Shown: positions 1 to 5,184 of the stretch, in pieces
Layout of the letters: each line of letters opens with the position of its first letter
How positions within the stretch are numbered: the stretch's first letter is position 1
Source of the DNA: Paracoccaceae bacterium
GTDB taxonomy: Bacteria > Pseudomonadota > Alphaproteobacteria > Rhodobacterales > Rhodobacteraceae
Length of the DNA: 6,674 nt
Assembly (NCBI GenBank): GCA_030625695.1
Contig: DAOUQK010000212.1
Coordinates: 1 to 6,674 of the forward strand
Reading direction: 5' to 3'
Translations under genes and position numbers: made by a program
Notes under the pieces: generated by a model
Told to the model about the DNA's origin: nothing
The model's database searches: none
The model's input: the letters and a program-made list of their open reading frames with translations, nothing else

Positions 1-1117
1 CCTTGCGGTTCAGGATCGAACCGATGGAATAACGCTTAAGGAACGGCACCGTTATGTTCTTGGTCAGATTGTGGTCCGGCAAAACCCCATTGCTGCCCCG
101 GTCTTTGGGGCACAGGAACACGCCTTTGGCAATCGCCTGCCTGGGCGATGCCGGAGTATAGGCGGCACCGTTCAGACGCATCCCGCCGCTGACCGGTTGT
201 TCCAGCCCAAACAGAATGGCCGAAAGCCGGCTTTTTCCCGCCCCCACCAGACCGGTAATGGCAATCACTTCGTCTTTATTGATGCAAAGATTGATCGGCT
301 CGGCCCCGGGCGCGAGTTGCAGATCATCCAATGCCAGAACCACCTCTCCGGCGGGTTTGAATGACAGGTCAGCCTCGCTCATGCCATGGCCCAGCATGGC
401 GTGCACGGCGGCCTCGTAATTCAGCGGTTTCTGATCAAATCGCCCGACAATTTCACCGTCGCGCATACAGACAATCCGGTCGGCCAGACGGCGAATGTCG
501 GATGTGCGATGCGAGATATACAAGATCGCCACCCCGGCGTCGCGTAACCGTTCCAGCAGGGCAAACAGACGCTCGGCCTCTTTGGCGGACAAGGACGAGG
601 TCGGTTCATCCATGATCAGCAACTCAGGCTCATGGGTCATCGCCCGGGCAATCGCCACCAGTTGCCGGTCGGCCAGATTAAGCTCGCCCACCGGGCGGGT
701 GACATCGACGATCAACCCAATCGAGGCGGCAACCTTGCGCGCCTCGGCGCGTATAGCCCCGCGTTTCAGGAAAAACCCAGCGCCCGGCTCGGCCAGCTTG
801 TCCAGCATCAGGTTTGATGCCACATCCAGATCGGGGATCACCCCGTCATTGATGCTTTGATGTACGGTGACGATGCCGGCGCGAATGGCTTCGGATGGGG
901 TGGTGGCGTGCAAGGGTTTGCCGTTCAGACGGATTTCGCCACTGTCACTTGGGTGAACGCCACAGATAACCTTGACCAGGGTTGATTTCCCGGCGCCATT
1001 TGCGCCCATTAGCACCGTGACCTCGCCCTTGTGAAGTTCAAGATCAATGCCGTTCAGCACCTGATTGGTGCCAAAAGCCTTGGTTAATCCCGAAATTTCA
1101 ACAGCTGCCAAAGCCAA
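1..1117 (-). CDS. Sugar ABC importer ATP-binding protein, CUT2 (RbsA/XylG/MglA) type, partial
   Basis: This is the cytoplasmic ATPase that powers a ribose/xylose/galactose-type importer working with a permease and a periplasmic sugar-binding protein, neither of which is in the window. The 372 residues present (full members have about 500) read open to the left edge. The first ATPase domain is complete: Walker A GANGAGKST (38-46), Q-loop Q87, signature LNLADRQ (146-152, a variant of the family's LSxAxQQ), Walker B LLIMDEP (166-172) with catalytic E171, and H-loop H203. A second domain begins near 258 with its own Walker A GLVGAGKSR (289-297). Two tandem ATPase domains are the hallmark of CUT2 proteins. 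No ATG or GTG lies between the upstream in-frame TGA and the conserved start, so I chose TTG at 1117, 7 nt after AGGGGG; TTG at 1111 is the alternative. The SorC regulator lies just upstream on the same strand. The substrate cannot be told from this subunit. Confidence 0.93.
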   Translation of the reverse strand, partial: MALAAVEISGLTKAFGTNQVLNGIDLELHKGEVTVLMGANGAGKSTLVKVICGVHPSDSGEIRLNGKPLHATTPSEAIRAGIVTVHQSINDGVIPDLDVASNLMLDKLAEPGAGFFLKRGAIRAEARKVAASIGLIVDVTRPVGELNLADRQLVAIARAMTHEPELLIMDEPTSSLSAKEAERLFALLERLRDAGVAILYISHRTSDIRRLADRIVCMRDGEIVGRFDQKPLNYEAAVHAMLGHGMSEADLSFKPAGEVVLALDDLQLAPGAEPINLCINKDEVIAITGLVGAGKSRLSAILFGLEQPVSGGMRLNGAAYTPASPRQAIAKGVFLCPKDRGSNGVLPDHNLTKNITVPFLKRYSIGSILNRK

Positions 1118-1124
1118 TGGCCCA

Positions 1125-1130
1125 CCCCCT
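1125..1130 (-). promoter_or_regulatory. Ribosome binding site for the ABC ATPase gene
   Basis: On the minus strand AGGGGG ends 7 nt before the TTG codon at 1117. It supports a TTG start, since no ATG or GTG exists in frame between here and the upstream stop. Confidence 0.55.
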
Positions 1131-1154
1131 AGATCACAGCAGTTTCACGCCATA

Positions 1155-1183
1155 ATTAGTAAATGTCAATGCATATTGACAAA
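1155..1183 (-). promoter_or_regulatory. Candidate promoter for the sugar transporter gene
   Basis: Minus strand: TTGTCA (1183-1178) as -35, a 17-bp spacer, then ACTAAT (1160-1155) as -10, matching the sigma-70 consensus at 5 and 4 of 6 bases. The transcript would start near 1148, about 30 nt before the TTG start. The palindrome at 1164-1181 overlaps the -35 box and fills most of the spacer. Assigned by eye. Confidence 0.4.
1164..1181. promoter_or_regulatory. Perfect palindrome, probable regulator operator
   Basis: TGTCAAT-GCAT-ATTGACA is a perfect 7-bp inverted repeat with a 4-bp centre, in the 105-bp gap between the SorC-type regulator and the transporter ATPase. It sits between the candidate -35 and -10 boxes, where a bound protein would block RNA polymerase. 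The neighbouring regulator is the natural candidate ligand. The symmetry is seen directly; the assignment is inferred. Confidence 0.55.
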
Positions 1184-1222
1184 TGATCAGTATCGCTGTT
1201 TTCACCCCGTCAAAACTGGGTT

Positions 1223-2203
1223 TTATCCCTGCAACATTCTCGCAGCAGTGCCGCTGCTGGTGACCACATGGGTGACATACCCACCGGCAATGGCGGCCAG
1301 CATCGGTGTCACTTTGTCCAGACCGGCCGATACCAACAGACCCATGTCCAGGTTCAACAACCGGTCCAGCTCAACCCCGATGATCCGCGCATCAAGATCG
1401 CCGGGAATCGATTGGCCGCTGGCATCAATGAACCGCCCGCACAAAACCCCAGTGGCCCCTTGCGCCTTATACCAATCAAGATCCGCATGACTGGCCACAC
1501 CGCTGCTAACAATATGGCTGGTGTGGTCACACGACCCAGCCGCAAAAATCGCTTTGTTACAGCGGCTTAGCGCCTCAATCTGGTCGCGGATTATTGGCTC
1601 GGCACGCAATCGGGCGGCCAGGTCCGGATCGCTGAGAACCGCCGGGGCATGCAGGTTGATACATTCCGCCCCCAGACGTTGCGCCATATGCGCCGAGCAT
1701 ATTTCAGCCGTGAAGCCATATGGCGTCGCCATCGACCCCACCAGTTGCGACACGGTTATGTCGCGCGCGACATCGCCGGTCTGGCTGTGCTCCAACGCCT
1801 CGGCCACTTCATAGATGGTCCGCCCCCAGGCCACGCCCAACCGGTCGCCCGGTTCCAGCAGACTGGGCAACCATTCGCCGGCACCACGCGCCACCCGCAA
1901 CAACGTGTCTTCGTCACTGCCATTGCCTTCGGGCACCACATACGCCGCCGTCAGGTTGAACTTTTCCCGCAGATCCTGCGCCAATTGGTGGGTGGTAAAG
2001 GCGCTGGCCGACAGGCTGATACGGATATACCCCCGGGTTTTGGCCTCTTGCAGGTAATTGACCACGGTGGCCCGAGAGACTCCGAGTTGCGTGGCAATCT
2101 CGGTCTGGTTCAGGCCGTCGTGGTAATACATCCACGCGGCTTCGATAACGATGCTTTCGCCGCTGATCTGCCCGGCATTGCGTCTGCGTGTGACTGTGGC
2201 CAT
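1223..2203 (-). CDS. SorC/DeoR-type sugar-binding transcriptional regulator
   Basis: This cytoplasmic regulator probably binds a (phospho)sugar and controls the adjacent sugar transporter. An N-terminal helix-turn-helix (about residues 31-54, QTEIATQLGVSRATVVNYL) is followed by a SorC-type sugar-binding domain. Recognisable stretches are EPGDRLGVAWGRTI (about 120), which matches the family's G-x-G/A-W-G phosphate-loop region, and the C-terminal segment with DKVTPMLAAIAGGYVTHVVTSSGTA. The usual Asp of the family's TD-x-x-TA motif is Ser here, so ligand handling may differ. At 326 residues the length is typical. I prefer ATG at 2203: AGGAG sits 5 nt before it but overlaps the other possible start, GTG at 2209 (328 residues). 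The gene points towards the transporter ATPase and diverges from the LRR gene. The ligand is unknown. Confidence 0.92.
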   Translation of the reverse strand: MATVTRRRNAGQISGESIVIEAAWMYYHDGLNQTEIATQLGVSRATVVNYLQEAKTRGYIRISLSASAFTTHQLAQDLREKFNLTAAYVVPEGNGSDEDTLLRVARGAGEWLPSLLEPGDRLGVAWGRTIYEVAEALEHSQTGDVARDITVSQLVGSMATPYGFTAEICSAHMAQRLGAECINLHAPAVLSDPDLAARLRAEPIIRDQIEALSRCNKAIFAAGSCDHTSHIVSSGVASHADLDWYKAQGATGVLCGRFIDASGQSIPGDLDARIIGVELDRLLNLDMGLLVSAGLDKVTPMLAAIAGGYVTHVVTSSGTAARMLQG

Positions 2204-2210
2204 GCCCACT

Positions 2211-2215
2211 CCTGT
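2211..2215 (-). promoter_or_regulatory. Ribosome binding site deciding the regulator start
   Basis: AGGAG on the minus strand ends with its last G inside the codon GTG at 2209, too close to serve it. It lies at normal distance from ATG at 2203 and so favours the shorter 326-residue protein. Confidence 0.6.
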
Positions 2216-2222
2216 TTTCGAT

Positions 2223-2251
2223 ATGTGACACTATGGGTTGAATATTGTCAA
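2223..2251 (-). promoter_or_regulatory. Weak candidate promoter of the regulator gene
   Basis: Minus strand: a perfect TTGACA (2251-2246), a 17-bp spacer, then TCACAT (2228-2223), a poor -10. It would give a very short leader starting just before the AGGAG. The stretch CAATAT-x-CA after the -35 also occurs in the minus-strand reading of the palindrome at 1164-1181, so the regulator may bind here too. This is suggestive only. Confidence 0.25.
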
Positions 2252-2332
2252 AACCTTAGTGTGTCGTTCTGCCCCAATCCCCCTTGCCCCTTGCGCCCTC
2301 ACGCCCGACACGCCACTCTTGCGGAAATAAGT

Positions 2333-2338
2333 AAGGGA
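2333..2338 (+). promoter_or_regulatory. Ribosome binding site of the LRR gene
   Basis: AAGGGA lies 5 nt before ATG at 2344 and fixes that start. I see no convincing plus-strand promoter in the 140 bp between the divergent regulator and this gene. Confidence 0.6.
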
Positions 2339-2343
2339 CCGGG

Positions 2344-4185
2344 ATGAGTGACGCAGACAAGGCTTACGCCGCCGCATTAAAGGAAATCGAACGGGTCAAG
2401 GCATCAGGCGAGACCGAGATTTCCTTTGACAATAAACCTTATCACGCCCTCCAGAAAATCCCCCCTGAAATCACCGACCTGAAAAACCTCAAGACCCTGG
2501 ATATCAACCAAACGCAAGTCAGCGACCTCTCCCCCCTTACCGGGATGACGGCCTTGCAGACGCTCCTCCTCAACCGAACGCAGGTCAGCGACCTCTCCCC
2601 CCTCACCGGGATGACAGCCTTGCAGGCGCTCATCCTCGACCAAACGCAGGTCAGCGACCTCTCCCCCCTCACCGGGATGACAGCCTTGCAGGTGCTCACC
2701 CTCAACCAAACGCAGGTCAGCGACCTCTCCCCCCTTACCGGGATGACAGCCTTGCATCGGCTCTACCTCAACCAAACGCAAGTCCGTGACCTCTCCCCCC
2801 TCACCGGGATGACAGCCTTGCAGACGCTCCTCCTCAACCAAACGCAAGTCCGCGACCTCTCCCCCCTTACCGGGATGACAGCCTTGCATACGCTCTGGTT
2901 CGACCAAACGCAGGTCAGCGACCTCTCCCCCCTTACCGGGATGACAGCCTTGCAGGGTCTCAGGTTCAACCAAACGCAGGTCAGCGACCTCTCCCCCCTC
3001 ACCGGGATGACGGCCTTGCAGGCGCTCATCCTCAACCAAACGCAGGTCAGCGACCTCTCCCCCCTCACTGGGATGACGGCCTTGCAGGTGCTCCAGCTCA
3101 ACCAAACGCAGGTCAGCGACCTCTCCCCCCTCACCGGGATGACAGCCTTGCGGGCGCTCCACCTCAACCAAACGCAGGTCAGCGATTTGCGTCCGGTCCG
3201 GGCATTGCCGAAACTGGGGGAACGCCACTCTGGCGGTCTGCAATATGCCGCGACACCTGCCACCGAGGCATCATCTGAACTGGCCCGCCTGTCGGAAATA
3301 AAGGATGATACTACCCGCACAAACGAAACGCTGGCCTTTCTGCAAGCCCTGCCAACGCTTGAAATTAAAACTGACCACATTCCCAACCGTGAGGACATAG
3401 AAGTTTATCGTGAAGAAGTCGCGCGGTTGCTTAAATCTATAGGTGAAAATGACGACGCGGTATCCAGTGCGAGGCATAATATCGATTCTTTGAACAAAGC
3501 AATAGAATCTACCAAGGATCAACTGAAAGACTTTGAAACTCAAACTGCCGCACGTATTGAGTCGGCAAATGAGGGCTTTAGCAAATCGATGCAGGCCGCC
3601 GAAGCCGCCTTTAACGCAGATCTGGCATTAAAGACGCCCGTCACATTATGGGAAACAAAACAGAAAACACATGAAGCCAATCGCAAACATGCCTTCAGGC
3701 TTTTTATTTCTGGACTAATCGTGGTGGCAGCTGCTGTGGTTTCTCTGCTGTTTGTTCTAACCAATTTTCCAACATGGGTTGATATTCTACTCTGCTCCTC
3801 CACCTCCCCGGCAAGCGATCTGTCCTCAATTGGCGGCCTACCATCGACCAGCGTTACGTCGTCCTGCAGTGGGTTCGGATTGCGCGGCCTGATCGTCACC
3901 GCCTCTACGCTGACCCTGTTGACGGTATTGTTATGGTTCACGCGGCTTCAAATGAAGCTGTTCCTGGCCGAGCGTCACCTTGTATTGGACGCAATGGAGA
4001 GACAGGCATTTGCCCAGTCGTATCTCGGATTTCTCAAAGAAGGCGACACTTCCAGTGAAGCCCAAGATCAACGCGCAATTGTTTATGCCGCTCTGTTTCG
4101 GCCAAGTTCGGACGGTACAATCAAGGAGGATGGTGGAATGGACCCTGCGATTACCGCAGCCCTCTCGAAATTGCTGTCTAAATAA
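2344..4185 (+). CDS. Leucine-rich repeat, coiled-coil, two-pass membrane protein (DUF6161-like tail)
   Basis: A 613-residue protein of unknown function. Residues 1-44 form a short cap with no signal peptide. A degenerate repeat (45-60) leads into ten near-identical 22-residue LRRs (61-280), each with DLSPLTGMTAL and TQV, then a broken last one (281-291, DLRPVRALPKL). Residues about 349-450 are charged and helical, likely coiled coil. Two hydrophobic segments (about 453-475 and 516-532) flank a Ser/Thr-rich loop with two cysteines (C484, C508) that could form a disulphide if periplasmic. The polar tail ends in ALFRPSSDGTIKEDGG and a short helix. Together with the preceding LWETKQKTHEANRKHAF stretch, it resembles DUF6161 proteins as I remember them. 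The likely topology puts the LRR domain and tail in the cytoplasm and the loop outside. The architecture suggests an intracellular recognition module coupled to the membrane. It stands alone, diverging from the sugar regulator. The gene is certain; its role is not. Confidence 0.9.
   Translation: MSDADKAYAAALKEIERVKASGETEISFDNKPYHALQKIPPEITDLKNLKTLDINQTQVSDLSPLTGMTALQTLLLNRTQVSDLSPLTGMTALQALILDQTQVSDLSPLTGMTALQVLTLNQTQVSDLSPLTGMTALHRLYLNQTQVRDLSPLTGMTALQTLLLNQTQVRDLSPLTGMTALHTLWFDQTQVSDLSPLTGMTALQGLRFNQTQVSDLSPLTGMTALQALILNQTQVSDLSPLTGMTALQVLQLNQTQVSDLSPLTGMTALRALHLNQTQVSDLRPVRALPKLGERHSGGLQYAATPATEASSELARLSEIKDDTTRTNETLAFLQALPTLEIKTDHIPNREDIEVYREEVARLLKSIGENDDAVSSARHNIDSLNKAIESTKDQLKDFETQTAARIESANEGFSKSMQAAEAAFNADLALKTPVTLWETKQKTHEANRKHAFRLFISGLIVVAAAVVSLLFVLTNFPTWVDILLCSSTSPASDLSSIGGLPSTSVTSSCSGFGLRGLIVTASTLTLLTVLLWFTRLQMKLFLAERHLVLDAMERQAFAQSYLGFLKEGDTSSEAQDQRAIVYAALFRPSSDGTIKEDGGMDPAITAALSKLLSK
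2524..3183 (+). repeat. Ten tandem 66-bp repeats coding LRR units
   Basis: Ten head-to-tail, in-frame copies of exactly 66 bp, each beginning GACCTCTCCCCCC. Every copy keeps codons 1-11, 14 and 19-21 unchanged at protein level. Silent differences are few (CTT/CTC, ACA/ACG, one ACT, CAA/CAG). Amino-acid changes cluster at repeat positions 12, 13 and 15, with minor ones at 16-18 and 22. Position 15 reads L, I, T, Y, L, W, R, I, Q, H down the array. Such uniformity points to recent unit duplication or gene conversion. Copy number probably varies between strains. Confidence 0.97.
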
Positions 4186-4257
4186 CAAAGCGGGCTCCAT
4201 TAGGTGTTCAATGCTAAAGTCCATCGGGCGCACTTCAACCCTCTCAAGTCAACAAGT

Positions 4258-4287
4258 AGCGAACTTGCCGTGAGATAAAACAAACCC
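4258..4287 (+). repeat. Direct repeat, copy 1 (30 bp)
   Basis: Begins AGCGAACTTGCCGTGAGATA and ends CAAACCC. It matches copy 2 at 4349-4377 except for one extra A in the A-run. The copies start 91 bp apart and enclose two small hairpins. This may be the edge of a dispersed extragenic repeat element. Confidence 0.85.
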
Positions 4288-4296
4288 CACCCCCAA

Positions 4297-4327
4297 ACGC
4301 ATGACCATGCGTCGGGCGGTCAGCCCG
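4297..4327. repeat. Two adjacent hairpins inside the direct repeat pair
   Basis: ACGCATG-AC-CATGCGT (4297-4312) is a perfect 7-bp inverted repeat with a 2-bp centre. Immediately after it, CGGGC-GGTCA-GCCCG (4313-4327) is a 5-bp stem. No T-run follows, so neither is a standard terminator. Paired GC-rich hairpins between direct repeats recall REP/BIME-like elements. Confidence 0.6.
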
Positions 4328-4348
4328 CCCCATCGGAGGCGTGAGCGA

Positions 4349-4377
4349 AGCGAACTTGCCGTGAGATAAACAAACCC
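4349..4377 (+). repeat. Direct repeat, copy 2 (29 bp)
   Basis: Second copy of the repeat at 4258-4287, one A shorter. It is preceded by GTGAGCGA, so AGCGA is doubled at its left edge. Confidence 0.85.
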
Positions 4378-4408
4378 GAGAATCGCAGGATTAGGCGTTT
4401 TTGGTCAC

Positions 4409-4430
4409 CAAATCTTAACAAACAGATTTG
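4409..4430. repeat. AT-rich inverted repeat
   Basis: CAAATCT and AGATTTG form a 7-bp stem around an 8-nt loop. It could be a protein-binding site or a weak hairpin at the end of a transcript. No T-run is attached on either strand, so I do not call it a terminator. Confidence 0.4.
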
Positions 4431-4579
4431 TACAAAACGAAACAACCCGCCTGAAATGCCGGTGCAAAACGGTCAAAACTTTGTGGGCAGGGATGATCAC
4501 CGGGTTTTTCGCAGATTCAGGCCGTGCGCATTTGAGGTGCGCCACGCGCCCATACAACAGCAAAAACTGGTGGGGAAAA

Positions 4580-4656
4580 TGGCGCGGTTGACGGGACTCG
4601 AACCCGCGACCCCCGGCGTGACAGGCCGGTACTCTAACCAACTGAGCTACAACCGC
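4580..4656 (-). tRNA. tRNA-Asp (GTC)
   Basis: A complete 77-nt aspartate tRNA read on the minus strand. The acceptor stem is GCGGTTG paired with CAACCGC, then discriminator G and an encoded CCA (4582-4580). The D arm is AGCTCAGTTGGTTAGAGT. The anticodon arm is CCGGC-CTGTCAC-GCCGG with anticodon GTC, and the T arm is GCGGG-TTCGAGT-CCCGT. Its 3' end faces the LRR gene. tRNA 3' ends are common integration sites, but I found no second copy of this 3' end in the window. Confidence 0.97.
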
Positions 4657-4695
4657 GCAATCTTACCGGCCAACCTATGGTCAGCCTGTTCGGGC

Positions 4696-4724
4696 GTTCT
4701 AGGCGGGGCATGGGCAGGCGTCAA
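4696..4724 (-). promoter_or_regulatory. Promoter of tRNA-Asp
   Basis: Minus strand: TTGACG (4724-4719), a 17-bp spacer, then TAGAAC (4701-4696). These match sigma-70 boxes at 5 and 4 of 6 bases. Transcription would begin near 4689, giving a leader of about 33 nt before the mature tRNA. Confidence 0.6.
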
Positions 4725-4842
4725 GCGGTTCCCACCTCAAATTTGAAAATACTTGTGGGCGGGTGCGGTGCGACGACCCTACGGAGCGTCGTTGTCGCTT
4801 GTTTGTGACGTGAAATTAGCAGAGCGGGGAACCTGCCGGGCA

Positions 4843-5061
4843 GTGAATGGGCGCATCGAGGACATGCTGCAAAGCCACCATTTCAACAGTCGCGAAGACC
4901 TGGAGCAGACCCTGATGCGCTATGTGCACCTCTACAACACGCAGATCCCGCAATCAGCCCTGAAGGCCAGGACGCCGGTGCTGGAAATGAAGGAATAGTA
5001 TGAACGCAAGCCGGAACTGTTCAGGAAACAGCCATACTACCTGACGGGATGTGACAAATAA
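4843..5061 (+). pseudogene. IS481-type transposase, C-terminal remnant
   Basis: This is the tail of a DDE transposase/integrase core. The frame reads NGRIEDMLQSHHF, then LMRYVHLYNTQIPQSALKAR, the typical end of the IS481-type rve domain. A TAG at 4996-4998 interrupts it where relatives usually have Trp. The same frame then continues with YERKPELFRKQPYYLTGCDK to TAA at 5059, matching the family's usual C-terminus. The catalytic core and N-terminal HTH are missing; similarity starts near 4843 and sequence upstream is unrelated. Truncated and carrying a nonsense codon, it cannot transpose. An open frame from 4753 to 4998 covers the first part, but its N-terminal third is not transposase-like. 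The IS481 assignment is from memory of the family. Confidence 0.82.
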
Positions 5062-5113
5062 CCCGCAGAATTGTAAGGCTTTGATATCATGTGTCAGGTC
5101 TTGAATCAGACAC
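5062..5113. mobile_element. Possible right end of the decayed insertion sequence
   Basis: Following the transposase stop, TGTGTCAGGTCTTGAATCAG continues into ACACTA (5090-5113), with GTGTC and GACAC forming a short inverted repeat. Its position about 30-50 bp beyond the transposase end fits an IS terminal inverted repeat. No matching left end is visible, consistent with 5' truncation. Confidence 0.35.
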
Positions 5114-5124
5114 TAAGGCATCAA

Positions 5125-5153
5125 TTGATCCTGTGACCCAAGTACATTAGACT
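5125..5153 (+). promoter_or_regulatory. Candidate promoter of the HlyD-like gene
   Basis: TTGATC (5125-5130), a 17-bp spacer, then TAGACT (5148-5153), each matching 4 of 6 consensus bases. Transcription would start near 5160, just before an AAGG ribosome binding site (5172-5175). It lies right beside the presumed IS end, so the IS may have altered the original promoter. Confidence 0.38.
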
Positions 5154-5184
5154 GACACAACAACCCGCGATAAGGTTTTGTTTG

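Larger units (their letters stand above)
4186..4579. other. Non-coding stretch between the LRR gene and tRNA-Asp
   Basis: No credible gene is present; the short open frames here have no protein-like features or overlap the tRNA. It contains the direct repeat pair and hairpins listed separately, plus an imperfect hairpin around 4534-4556 (GTGCGCA pairing with TGCGCCAC) without a T-run. I see no clear rho-independent terminator for the LRR gene. Confidence 0.7.

Noticed and set aside
1649..2347. A 232-codon plus-strand open frame.
   Set aside because: It is antisense to the SorC-type regulator, whose helix-turn-helix and sugar-domain motifs are clear.
2524..3183. CRISPR-like or diversity-generating-retroelement variable region.
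   Set aside because: The repeats are contiguous coding units without spacers. Changes are not confined to adenines of a template, and no reverse transcriptase or template repeat is in the window.
2404..3243. A 279-codon minus-strand open frame, and others at 2442-2705 and 2763-3398, across the LRR array.
   Set aside because: The 66-bp unit is divisible by three and its antisense frames have no stops, so every unit stays open by repetition. The products are simple translations of the repeat with no ribosome binding site or domain.
4405..4746. Open frames at 4405-4641 (minus) and 4456-4746 (plus).
   Set aside because: Both cross tRNA-Asp. The apparent motifs such as LTGLEPATPGVTG and RVPACHAGGRGFESRQPRH are typical mistranslations of tRNA T-arm sequence.
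4765..4800. Hairpin around CGACG...CGTCG as a terminator.
   Set aside because: Only about 5 bp pair cleanly and no T-run follows on either strand. It lies upstream of the tRNA promoter rather than after a gene.
4753..4998. Treating this open frame as an intact 81-residue gene.
   Set aside because: It is the middle of a decayed transposase. Family-like sequence begins only near 4843 and continues past the TAG at 4996 to 5061.
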